Shown piece after piece: positions 4,586 to 11,268 of a stretch of 14,384 bases of DNA (its first letter is position 1; every line of letters starts with the position of its first letter). Below the pieces are notes generated by a model that was not told where the DNA came from, ran no database searches, and worked only from the letters and a program-made list of their open reading frames with translations. The stretch is from an uncultured Pseudoflavonifractor sp. (lineage in GTDB: Bacteria; Bacillota; Clostridia; Oscillospirales; Oscillospiraceae): NCBI GenBank assembly GCA_947383685.1, contig CANDEE010000044.1, positions 1 to 14,384 of the forward strand, in the 5' to 3' direction. A program made the translations under genes and the position numbers.

Positions 4586-7255
4586 TCAATTTGATTGGAG
4601 CGGCATCAGGCACTCCCGCACTTGAAAGATGTCGGTCTGCTCCCAGTTTACGCCATCCATAGAACAGTAAAGGACAGGCTCTCCATCTTCCGTATACCAC
4701 ACCCCATCATTCCTACAGCCTTGAATCGCACCGCTGAGCTGGGCGTAGTATGTCCCGTCCACATAGCCCACCTTCTCCACATTTCTTCGCTTCCAGCCCA
4801 CGCCGCCGGGATCGTACTCGGTAAAGTCGTGCTCGGAAAGGTCATTCAGATTCTCGTCCAGGAAGAAGCACTTACCCATATCCTCCACCAGATAGCTGGT
4901 CCCCTTGCCCCAGCCGCCAAAGGGCTGGAAGCCCACCAGGTATTTCTCCCCCGTCCACACAAAGGAATAGGGGAAGATGTTCCATCCGATGCGCTCTCGC
5001 AGCCACTCAGAGTCGGCCTTCCGCCAGTTCACCCCGTCCTCAGTGAGGTAGAGGGCAGAATTGGAATAAAGCATCAGGGCCTTGCCGCTGAAGGGCAAAA
5101 GCTTGATGTTCCCACTCCAGGGGGCGTTTTCGTAATATTGGTACTCCCCTCCAGTACTCTCATTGCGGTAGACCAGCTCCCTTTCCCCATTGGCCAGGGG
5201 GAAGGTGGTTACCTCGGTGCCGTTGGGCAGAACGCAGACGTCCTCCCAGTTGGGCGTCACCCGCATAAACCGGGCCTCCACAAGGTTTTCCTTGCACCAG
5301 TCCAGAGAGTCGGTAGGGTAAGCAATGGAGATGTGGGAACTGGTGTCCTTGCGGTTATAGCCCCGGTCTCCCCACACTGTCACGTCCACCGTTCCGTCAG
5401 GCTTGTAGGCAGCGGTAAGCTCACCAGGGGCAAAGCCCGCAGCCTCTACAGCGTTGTGCAGGTCAGGAAGCTCCACCCACTCCCCGGCATTGTCTCCCAT
5501 GAGGTATATCCGCTCGTCCGCTGAAAGGACAAACCGCCAGCGATCCAGTTGGGCCATGGAACAAATGGGGCCGTTCTTCATTGCCCTGTTCCAGTCCCCT
5601 GCCTCAGAGAGCATGACCTCATCCAACTGTGTATATATCTTCGGCATTGCCGTCCAGGTCTTGCCGTCGGTGGAGCGGTAGAGGGTGGCGGCCTGGTCGA
5701 GCTCATCGCCCACATCCTCAAAGGCCACCTCGCTCCGGTCCCAAACCTTGGCGTAGTATACCCCGTCCCGGAACCCCACTCCGCTGACCTGCCGCCCAAA
5801 ATCATAGGAGGAGAGGAGGTTGAAATTTTCGTCCAAAAACCGCACTTCGGTGCAGCGGGGGTCATACCACTTTCCCCAGCTCCCGCCCCGGCCCACCAGC
5901 CGTTCAAACACCTGTCGGCAGGTGATGTACTTGTCACCTGTCCATTGCAGGGCATACCTTTTCCGCAGGGTGTATTTGCTCTCCCCCACATCCAAATCGG
6001 TGCCGGAAAGGCTTTCCCAGTTCAGGCCATCCTCCGAGGCATAGATGGTACCGGCGGCGCCCAGAAGGAAGGTTCTGCCATTGAAGGGCATGAGTTGAAA
6101 GTAGGTGCCGAAATCGACATTTTCCACCCTCTGCCAGCCGCTCCCGCCATTGCGGAGGAGCAGATACCCGCTGACGTTGCTTCTCCATCCCTCTACCGCA
6201 GCTAGGGACACGCCGTTGCCCTGGACTGCCACCTGCGGCGTGCGGAAGGTTTCGCTCAAATTCTCCAAACACCAGTCCAGGGAGGACACCGGATAGCATA
6301 TCTCTACCATGAACCGCTCTCTGGCATAGATATCGTAGACCGCCACCGTCACCGTATCGTCAGGAGTGGGCCAGGCCTGAATGTACCCCGGAGAAATGCC
6401 CCGGGCCTCAAAGGCCTCCCGGAAATGGGGCAGGCGTACCCCCCGGTCAACGTGATCCTTGTCCATCAAGTACACGTCCAAGTGGGTACGGTACTGCCCA
6501 TCCTCCTCCGCGGCGCTCTCCACGACCTCAAAATGGTATTTCCCCAGCTCGCAAGTCCACAGGGGCGCTGTCCTTTTCTTTGGCGTGTTCTTTTCCAACG
6601 TCCAGTGGAGACCGTCAGCGGAGGTATAGAGCCAGGGCTGGTATTGATTGCTCTCCGTATCCCAATGGTTGTAGGAGCTGCAAAAGCGCTCCCCGTCCCA
6701 CCAGATGTCGTATATGCCCTCCGGGGGTTCTTCCACCGCCTGCCAGCTCACGCCGTCGGTGGTGTAGATAAACTGGGGGCCGGACTTCTCCGAGGATTTG
6801 TCCCAGCCGTCGTACCCCGGCAGGGCCGGGTCACCGTTGACACTGTCCTCGACATATCGCTCTCCCAAGGTCACCGTGCCATTGCTGGCCTTCGCCTCGA
6901 TAGGCGTGACATTCCGCTCCCCGGCGAAGGCGGCCTTGACCTCAGCGGCAGTGTAGTCCCGTGACCAGGTGTAGGTATCCTCCCACTGGTCTCTCCCCTC
7001 TACCCGGAGCCCGCCGTCGGGCAGGCCGGTGAGGGCCACTTGGAGGACATAATCGGGAAGTCCGCCCAAGGCCACATAGCTCGCCCCGCCGTCATCGGAG
7101 AGATAGACGCAGTGATCCCTGGTAATGTCAGTGTTCCAAAGATGGAGGCTCCACAGGTATTCTGTCCCGCCAACGTCCACCGCCGCAAAGGCCGCAGGGG
7201 TAAGAACCACCAAAGCGAAAATGGTCAAAAGGGCTGTCAAAAACCGCTTTTTCAT
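4586..7255 (-). CDS. Large secreted protein of three diverged Asp-box (BNR-like) repeats
   Basis: The start is ATG 7255, preceded by AAAGGAG. The frame is open further upstream, but that part lies inside the GtrA gene. The 889-residue product has a signal peptide (MKKRFLTALL, hydrophobic to 24, likely cut after AAFAA, 21-25) and no other membrane segment, LPXTG or lipobox, so it is probably released or wall-bound. It carries repeated Asp-box-type sequences: YTTDGVSW (164-171), YTSADGLHW (210-218), YASEDGLNW (405-413), YRSTDGKTW (526-534), YLTEDGVNW (736-744) and YCSMDGVNW (863-871). These sit in a longer unit present as two full copies (about 233-541 and 566-877) and one shorter N-terminal copy (about 49-222). 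This predicts a beta-propeller-like fold. Catalytic residues of sialidases are not evident. Ligand and role are unknown. It lies 29 bases behind gtrA. Confidence 0.82.
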   Translation of the reverse strand: MKKRFLTALLTIFALVVLTPAAFAAVDVGGTEYLWSLHLWNTDITRDHCVYLSDDGGASYVALGGLPDYVLQVALTGLPDGGLRVEGRDQWEDTYTWSRDYTAAEVKAAFAGERNVTPIEAKASNGTVTLGERYVEDSVNGDPALPGYDGWDKSSEKSGPQFIYTTDGVSWQAVEEPPEGIYDIWWDGERFCSSYNHWDTESNQYQPWLYTSADGLHWTLEKNTPKKRTAPLWTCELGKYHFEVVESAAEEDGQYRTHLDVYLMDKDHVDRGVRLPHFREAFEARGISPGYIQAWPTPDDTVTVAVYDIYARERFMVEICYPVSSLDWCLENLSETFRTPQVAVQGNGVSLAAVEGWRSNVSGYLLLRNGGSGWQRVENVDFGTYFQLMPFNGRTFLLGAAGTIYASEDGLNWESLSGTDLDVGESKYTLRKRYALQWTGDKYITCRQVFERLVGRGGSWGKWYDPRCTEVRFLDENFNLLSSYDFGRQVSGVGFRDGVYYAKVWDRSEVAFEDVGDELDQAATLYRSTDGKTWTAMPKIYTQLDEVMLSEAGDWNRAMKNGPICSMAQLDRWRFVLSADERIYLMGDNAGEWVELPDLHNAVEAAGFAPGELTAAYKPDGTVDVTVWGDRGYNRKDTSSHISIAYPTDSLDWCKENLVEARFMRVTPNWEDVCVLPNGTEVTTFPLANGERELVYRNESTGGEYQYYENAPWSGNIKLLPFSGKALMLYSNSALYLTEDGVNWRKADSEWLRERIGWNIFPYSFVWTGEKYLVGFQPFGGWGKGTSYLVEDMGKCFFLDENLNDLSEHDFTEYDPGGVGWKRRNVEKVGYVDGTYYAQLSGAIQGCRNDGVWYTEDGEPVLYCSMDGVNWEQTDIFQVRECLMPLQSN

Positions 7256-7284
7256 GGGGCCGCTCCTTTCTTTTTCAGACTGCG

Positions 7285-7686
7285 TTATTTTTTGAAGGCG
7301 AAAAAACGTTGACCAAAGTAGTTCAAAACCGTGTAAAGGCCCATACCCCCCAGCTTGATCAGCCGCTCCAGCCAGACGCCTTTTACTCCCATAGCCCCTA
7401 AGATCATCCCGCCCAGGGGCTGGGCAATGGCGTAGGCCAGAATGTAGCATACCGCCACGTTGAGGGCAAAGCGGAGGGCCGATTTGCCCACCTCCGCCTC
7501 ACTTTGGAAGGTAAACTTCCGATTCAAAAAGAAGCTCATCACCGCCCCGGCAACATAGGCGATGGCGGTGGAGGGCCAGTAGCCCAGGCCCTCCAGAGCG
7601 AACATGATGACCGCGGACAAGAGGGTGTTGCCCACACCAACCAGCAGAAATTTGGGAATGGATGTGTCAAAAAACTTATTTTTCAT
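7285..7686 (-). CDS. GtrA-family membrane protein
   Basis: The 133-residue product is four hydrophobic segments (about 11-31, 38-58, 69-90 and 106-128) with short basic ends. It has the family hallmarks: FLLVGVGNTLLSAVIMF at the start, SFFLNRKFTF (51-60) after the second helix, and LNYFGQRFFAF at the end. GtrA proteins are thought to move polyprenyl-phosphate-linked sugars across the membrane or assist the enzyme that makes them, working with a GtrB-type glycosyltransferase. Here the partner is the preceding gene, which overlaps this one by 11 bases (7676-7686), with GGAGGTG inside its end, so translation is probably coupled. Flippase activity is known family lore rather than something the sequence proves. 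Confidence 0.9.
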   Translation of the reverse strand: MKNKFFDTSIPKFLLVGVGNTLLSAVIMFALEGLGYWPSTAIAYVAGAVMSFFLNRKFTFQSEAEVGKSALRFALNVAVCYILAYAIAQPLGGMILGAMGVKGVWLERLIKLGGMGLYTVLNYFGQRFFAFKK

Positions 7687-8629
7687 CGTCCAGCACCTCC
7701 CGGATGAGGAACCGGGGACGGGCCTTGGTCTCCATGTAAATCTTCCCGATGTACTCCCCGATGACTCCTAAGGACAGCAAAATCAACCCGCCAATAGCCC
7801 AGACCGAGCAGATCACGCTGGCCCAGCCGATGATGGTCTCCCCCATGGCCCAGCGGACAATGGAGTAAACAAGCATCACAATGCTCACCAGGAAAATAAA
7901 GAAGCCCAGCCCGGTAATCATCTTCAGGGGTTTGGTGGACAGGCTGGTAATTCCCTCCATGGCAAAGGCCAGCATCTTCTTGAGGGGGTACTTGCTCTCC
8001 CCCGCAAACCGCTCGCCCCGCTCATACTCCACGGTGCCCGTACGGTAGCCCACCATGGGTACCATACCCCGGAGGAAAAGGTTGACCTCCTTAAACTCAG
8101 CCAGGCCCTCCAGGGCCCGCCTGGACATAAGGCGGTAATCCGCATGGTTGAATACCGTCTCCGCCCCCATCAGGTTCATCACCCGGTAAAAGCCCTCGGC
8201 GGTAAAACGCTTAAAGAAGGTGTCCTTCTTCCGGGAGGAGCGGACGCCGTAGACGATGTCGCAGCCGGCGTAATACTCCTCCACCATCCGATCCACCGTG
8301 TCCACATCGTCCTGAAGGTCGGCGTCCATGGAAATGCACATATCGCAGCGGTCTTTTGCGGTCATGAGTCCCGCCAGAAGGGCGTTCTGGTGTCCCCGGT
8401 TCCGGGTCAGATCCACCCCGGAGAAGATGGGATCGCTCTCGTGGAGGGATGAAATGAGCTCCCAGGTACGGTCTTTGGAGCCATCGTTGACAAAAAGAAT
8501 CCGGCTCTTTTCGCTGACCTTTTCCGCCCTGATAAGGCCCGACAGCTTTTCTTTCAGCCGCTTGGAGGTTTCAGGCAAAACCTCCTCCTCGTTGTAGCAG
8601 GGTACTACGATGTATAAAATATCCTTCAT
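7676..8629 (-). CDS. GtrB/DPM1-type polyprenyl-phosphate glycosyltransferase (GT2)
   Basis: The 317-residue product has the GT-A motifs of family 2: PCYNEEEVLPE (10-20), FVNDGSKD (46-53), RNRGHQNALLAG (76-87) and MDADLQDD (101-108), whose Asp102-x-Asp104 binds the metal and nucleotide sugar. Two transmembrane helices follow at about 237-257 and 268-290, with a basic tail. This is the layout of GtrB, YkcC-like and DPM1-like enzymes, which transfer glucose, mannose or GlcNAc-type sugars from a nucleotide sugar to undecaprenyl phosphate on the inner face of the membrane. The ATG at 8629 follows AGAGGAG. It is the first gene of a cluster with gtrA, the secreted repeat protein and the radical SAM gene. 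The sugar cannot be predicted. Confidence 0.93.
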   Translation of the reverse strand: MKDILYIVVPCYNEEEVLPETSKRLKEKLSGLIRAEKVSEKSRILFVNDGSKDRTWELISSLHESDPIFSGVDLTRNRGHQNALLAGLMTAKDRCDMCISMDADLQDDVDTVDRMVEEYYAGCDIVYGVRSSRKKDTFFKRFTAEGFYRVMNLMGAETVFNHADYRLMSRRALEGLAEFKEVNLFLRGMVPMVGYRTGTVEYERGERFAGESKYPLKKMLAFAMEGITSLSTKPLKMITGLGFFIFLVSIVMLVYSIVRWAMGETIIGWASVICSVWAIGGLILLSLGVIGEYIGKIYMETKARPRFLIREVLDDEK

Positions 8630-8660
8630 AAGGCCAACTCCTCTTTGGTTCTATTAAATC

Positions 8661-8675
8661 AGGTATAGTATACCT
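8661..8675 (-). promoter_or_regulatory. Palindrome overlapping a probable -10 box upstream of the glycosyltransferase operon
   Basis: AGGTATA (8661-8667), a central G and TATACCT (8669-8675) form a perfect 7-bp-arm palindrome. On the minus strand it contains TATACT (8672-8667), a good -10 box 37 bases before the ATG at 8629. At 17-base spacing the -35 would be TTCCCT, a poor match lying in the sigF terminator. The palindrome may be an operator. Confidence 0.45.
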
Positions 8676-8684
8676 CATTTCATC

Positions 8685-8728
8685 AAAAAAGGGAAGCCAC
8701 AAAGCATAAGCTATGCTCTGCGGCTTCC
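8685..8728 (-). terminator. Terminator of the spoIIA operon
   Basis: GGGAAGCC (8691-8698) pairs with GGCTTCCC (8721-8728), and the stem continues inward through AGCATA/TATGCT. The two apparent mismatches become G-U pairs in the minus-strand RNA. On that strand TTTTTT (8690-8685) follows. The stem abuts the sigF stop codon. Confidence 0.92.
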
Positions 8729-9436
8729 CTATTCCAGCAATCGTTCCCGCAAATGATCCATGGCTTTTCGCTCAATGCGGGAAACCTGAACCTGGCTCAC
8801 CTTCAAAATTTTCGCCGTTTTATCCTGGGTAAGGCAACGGAAATACCGCAACTCCACCACCTGCCGCTCCCGGTCTGACAGCGTTTGGATCGCCTCTCGA
8901 AGTGCCATCCTCTCCAGCACTCCTTCCTCCATCCCCTCGTCTCCTACAAGCTGTTCCAGTGTAAGTCCATCGCCCAAATCCATCTGGAGAGAGGAAACGG
9001 GGGCGTTGGCTGTTTCCGCAGCGGCAATGTCCTCCGGTTCTAATCCCGTTTCTGCTGCCAGTTCTGAAAGAGTCGGCTCCCGGCCCAAGTCGGATTGGAG
9101 CTTGTCCCGGGCTTTTTGGATGCTTCCCCCCCGCTCCCGGAGGCCCCGGCTCACTTTTACCGCCCCGTCGTCCCGAAGAAAACGGCGGATTTCCCCGGCA
9201 ATCTTTGGGACGGCATAGGTAGAGAATTGACAGCCAAAGGAGGGGTCAAAGCCCCGTACTGCTTTTACAAACCCCAAACAGCCAAGCTGATAAAGGTCCT
9301 CTGGGTCCACTCCCCTGCCAAAATAGCGGCGAACTACGCTCCACACAAGGCCGGAGTTCTCCTCCAAAAGCTGTGCGCAGGCGGCGTTATCGCCTTCCCG
9401 TGCCGCCGCCAACAGGGGTAGTGTGTCCGTGCTCAC
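8729..9436 (-). CDS. sigF: RNA polymerase sporulation sigma factor SigF
   Basis: The 235-residue product is a complete SigB/SigF-group sigma-70 factor. Region 2 includes DLYQLGCLGFVKAVRGFD (47-64) and FSTYAVPKIAGEIRRFLRDD (71-90), the -10-binding part. Region 3 has PTLSELAAETGLEPEDIAAA (121-140). Region 4 has TLSDRERQVVELRYF (185-199) and the helix-turn-helix around LTQDKTAKILKVSQVQVSRIERKA (202-225). SigF directs the first forespore-specific transcription after asymmetric division, and SpoIIAB holds it inactive in the predivisional cell and mother cell. Position settles the identity against SigG: it is third in a spoIIAA-spoIIAB-sigF operon, and its start overlaps the end of spoIIAB by four bases (9433-9436), an arrangement that keeps the two proteins in step. 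Confidence 0.97.
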   Translation of the reverse strand: MSTDTLPLLAAAREGDNAACAQLLEENSGLVWSVVRRYFGRGVDPEDLYQLGCLGFVKAVRGFDPSFGCQFSTYAVPKIAGEIRRFLRDDGAVKVSRGLRERGGSIQKARDKLQSDLGREPTLSELAAETGLEPEDIAAAETANAPVSSLQMDLGDGLTLEQLVGDEGMEEGVLERMALREAIQTLSDRERQVVELRYFRCLTQDKTAKILKVSQVQVSRIERKAMDHLRERLLE

Positions 9437-9870
9437 CCGCCCAGCCGCCGTGAAACCCGGCGGCGCATTGTTACGGTGGTCCCCTTTCCCTGAGCAGAGC
9501 GGACCTTCAAAGCGTCCATAAAACTCTCCATGATAGTAAAGCCCATACCCGCGCGGTCTGCGCCTCCCGTGGTGTAAAGCGGTTTTCGGGCTTTCTCCAC
9601 ATCAGAAATCCCCACCCCGGAATCCTTAATAACAATTTCCAGCATATTGTCCTCAAAGAGCCGCAGGCGCATGGTCACCATCCCCAGCTTATCCGGATAG
9701 GCGTGGACAATACAGTTTGTTACCGCCTCGCTAACCGCAGTTTTGATGTCATTTACCTCATCCAGTGTGGGGTCCAGTTGAGCAGCAAAGCAGGCCGCCA
9801 CGGTTCTGGCAAAGCCCTCATTGGAGCTGCGACTCAAAAAGGTCACCTTGGCCTCGTTGATTGGCTTCAT
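9433..9870 (-). CDS. spoIIAB: Anti-sigma F factor and serine kinase SpoIIAB
   Basis: The 145-residue product is a GHKL ATPase. The N box is EAVTNCIVHAYPD (48-60, with Glu48 and Asn52 for magnesium-ATP), the G1 box DSGVGI (83-88) and the G2 box GADRAGMGFTIM (103-114). SpoIIAB dimers bind SigF with ATP and keep it silent, and also phosphorylate SpoIIAA to remove it. The length agrees with known SpoIIAB proteins. The ATG at 9870 follows GGAGGA 13 bases after the spoIIAA stop, and the 3' end overlaps sigF. No key residue is missing. The C-terminus is Arg-rich (RRRVSRR, 136-142). Confidence 0.97.
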   Translation of the reverse strand: MKPINEAKVTFLSRSSNEGFARTVAACFAAQLDPTLDEVNDIKTAVSEAVTNCIVHAYPDKLGMVTMRLRLFEDNMLEIVIKDSGVGISDVEKARKPLYTTGGADRAGMGFTIMESFMDALKVRSAQGKGTTVTMRRRVSRRLGG

Positions 9871-9883
9871 ATGTATGTCCTCC

Positions 9884-10192
9884 TCAATCTAAAAAGGGTA
9901 TGAGCTTGTCTACCCCAGCTGCCCGCAGGACCTTGGCGGCCTGGAGCGGAACTCGGCGGAGGGTAAGGCCACCCCCAAGCTCTTTCATTTGCTTCCAGGT
10001 CCGCAAAACCACGGCGATACCCGAGCTGTCCATAAAACTGACCCCGCCCAGGTCCAGCTCCAAGCTCTGGGGCAGAACGGCTTCAATTTCCCGGCCCAGT
10101 TGAACCATCAATTCTTTGGCAGCATGGTGGTCCACATCCCCGGCTATCTTGGCCGTCAGGGTTTGTCCCACTTCCAAACAGTCTATCGGCAT
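9884..10192 (-). CDS. spoIIAA: Anti-anti-sigma F factor SpoIIAA
   Basis: The 102-residue product is a STAS-domain protein, a little shorter than the Bacillus subtilis one. The phosphorylated-serine motif SFMDSSGIAVVLRTWKQM (52-69) is intact; aligned with B. subtilis Ser58, the target is Ser56. It also has the early GDVDHHAAKELM (18-29), equivalent to ELDHHTAE. Unphosphorylated SpoIIAA binds SpoIIAB and frees SigF, and the phosphatase SpoIIE, not in this window, resets it in the forespore. ATG 10192 is preceded by AGAGGAGAT. It is the first gene of the operon, 92 bases from the neighbouring lipoprotein gene on the same strand. Confidence 0.96.
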   Translation of the reverse strand: MPIDCLEVGQTLTAKIAGDVDHHAAKELMVQLGREIEAVLPQSLELDLGGVSFMDSSGIAVVLRTWKQMKELGGGLTLRRVPLQAAKVLRAAGVDKLIPFLD

Positions 10193-10218
10193 TGGGTATC
10201 TCCTCTCTTGTTTAGAAA

Positions 10219-10258
10219 TAAAAAATCACGGTATACCAAAATTTGGTATACCGTGATT
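10219..10258 (-). terminator. Terminator of the lipoprotein gene, directly ahead of spoIIAA
   Basis: A perfect 17-bp inverted repeat (10224-10240 with 10242-10258, central A) contains GGTATACC in each arm. On the minus strand it is followed by TTTTTTATTT, so it should end transcription of the lipoprotein gene about 27 bases before the lipoprotein-distal spoIIAA leader. Confidence 0.85.
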
Positions 10259-10261
10259 ATA
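10256..10261 (-). promoter_or_regulatory. Possible -10 box for spoIIA at the foot of the terminator hairpin
   Basis: TATAAT (minus strand 10261-10256) is a perfect SigA -10 box that overlaps the first bases of the terminator stem. At 17 bases the -35 would be CAAAAT (10284-10279), a poor match, as expected if a regulator such as Spo0A is required. I see no clear Spo0A box or SigH promoter; TTTTGTCACTT at 10280-10290 only partly resembles a Spo0A site. Confidence 0.35.
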
Positions 10262-10284
10262 GCTTGTTCTCCCGATAGATTTTG

Positions 10285-11154
10285 TCACTTCATGGGAGCA
10301 AACCAGGTAAAGACCCACTTGTCACCCACTTTTTGGTAGGGGAACTCATAGACCTGGCTTCCCACTACCGTGGAAAGAGTCTCCTCATCCAACAGCTCCA
10401 CCTCAGCCCGAACTGTGCAGGATAACGGGTCATCCTCCTGAGGCCAAACCACCGACTGTGTTATGGCTCCCTTAGTGATGTCCATACCTCGGGCGCCCTC
10501 CAACACATAGAGTTGGCCGTCAATTTCTACATACTGTTGACCCTCCAAGGGAAGCAGACTGTCCACCACCTCGTCGGAAAACAACGTCTTCAAATAGCCC
10601 CGGAAGCTGTCCATGTTGGGAAACCGTTCATCGGCCACCCGGGCATACAGGTTGCCCTGATATTCTACTTTTCCATCCTGATGCCCCTCCAAAGTCATCA
10701 CCGCAAACCAGTTGTAGGCTGTCTGGGCCTCCCGGTAGGCGGAAAGCACCTCCTCATCCGTAGGACGGCGGGATGGTTCTGGAGAGGATTCCGGCTCTAT
10801 CGTTGGTATTGGATCCAAAGCTGCTGTCGGTTCGGGAGTTGGAACCGGCGTTGGCGTTGGAACAGGTTTCTGCGTAGGCGTAGGCCTAGGCATAGGCGTT
10901 GGCTTTGGCGTCGCCGTCGGTACAGACGTGGGTACAGGCGTGGCTGTATCCATTGGCAGGAGCGGCTCCGGGGTAGGAGTAACTATTGGTGTCCCTGTAG
11001 CAGTGGCTACAGGGACAGCAGTAGCTGTCGACATGACTGTAGGTTCAGGACTGGGCATAAGGACAGGAGTTGGCGTAACTTCCTCCGCCGACTGACTGCA
11101 TGCCGCTAACCCCAAGGCCAGAACGGCAGATATGAGTATAAGATGTTTTTTCAT
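10285..11154 (-). CDS. Lipoprotein with Pro/Thr-rich spacer and IseA-like C-terminal domain
   Basis: The start is ATG 11154, with AAGGAGGG eight bases before it. An in-frame start ten codons earlier would bury the signal peptide behind Arg residues. The 289-residue product begins with a lipoprotein signal (MKKHLILISAVLALGLAAC), with lipid-carrying Cys19. Residues 25-130 are a low-complexity spacer rich in Pro and Thr (TPTPVPTPEPT and similar), able to reach through the wall. Residues 134-289 form a folded domain with YREAQTAYNWFAV (140-152), FRGYLKTLFSDEVVDSLL (184-201), YVEIDGQLYVLEGARGMD (208-225) and a final YQKVGDKWVFTWF. This resembles IseA (YoeB), which inhibits NlpC/P60-type DL-endopeptidases in Bacillus. 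The match is from memory of the family pattern and is moderate. It has its own terminator at 10219-10258. Confidence 0.85.
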   Translation of the reverse strand: MKKHLILISAVLALGLAACSQSAEEVTPTPVLMPSPEPTVMSTATAVPVATATGTPIVTPTPEPLLPMDTATPVPTSVPTATPKPTPMPRPTPTQKPVPTPTPVPTPEPTAALDPIPTIEPESSPEPSRRPTDEEVLSAYREAQTAYNWFAVMTLEGHQDGKVEYQGNLYARVADERFPNMDSFRGYLKTLFSDEVVDSLLPLEGQQYVEIDGQLYVLEGARGMDITKGAITQSVVWPQEDDPLSCTVRAEVELLDEETLSTVVGSQVYEFPYQKVGDKWVFTWFAPMK

Positions 11155-11200
11155 GGATATGCCCCTCCTTCGGGCGGCGGACAATCCCTCTCTTTATCCT

Positions 11201-11229
11201 ATTCTATCCGCTCTTGAACAAACACACAA
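11201..11229 (-). promoter_or_regulatory. Weak candidate promoter for the lipoprotein gene
   Basis: On the minus strand TTGTGT (11229-11224), 17 bases, then TAGAAT (11206-11201), 46 bases ahead of ATG 11154. The -10 is good and the -35 weak. No hairpin terminator is seen after valS in the 114-base gap, so read-through from valS is an alternative source of transcript. Confidence 0.3.
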
Positions 11230-11268
11230 CAACAAAATTATGACAAAAGCTCTCAAATAGTTACAGCC

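Noticed and set aside
4595..6964. Several long plus-strand frames opposite the secreted repeat protein
   Set aside because: They are shadows of a GC-rich gene with a signal peptide and repeats on the other strand. Their products are unlike any family and lack start signals.
10790..11075. Short direct repeats resembling a tandem array or CRISPR-like pattern
   Set aside because: They are codon-level repeats of Pro/Thr (GGCGTTGGC-type units) with no constant spacer and lie wholly inside the lipoprotein gene.
10513..11109. An Arg/Trp-rich plus-strand frame opposite the lipoprotein
   Set aside because: The odd composition is the complement of the Pro/Thr-coding low-complexity stretch, not a real basic protein.
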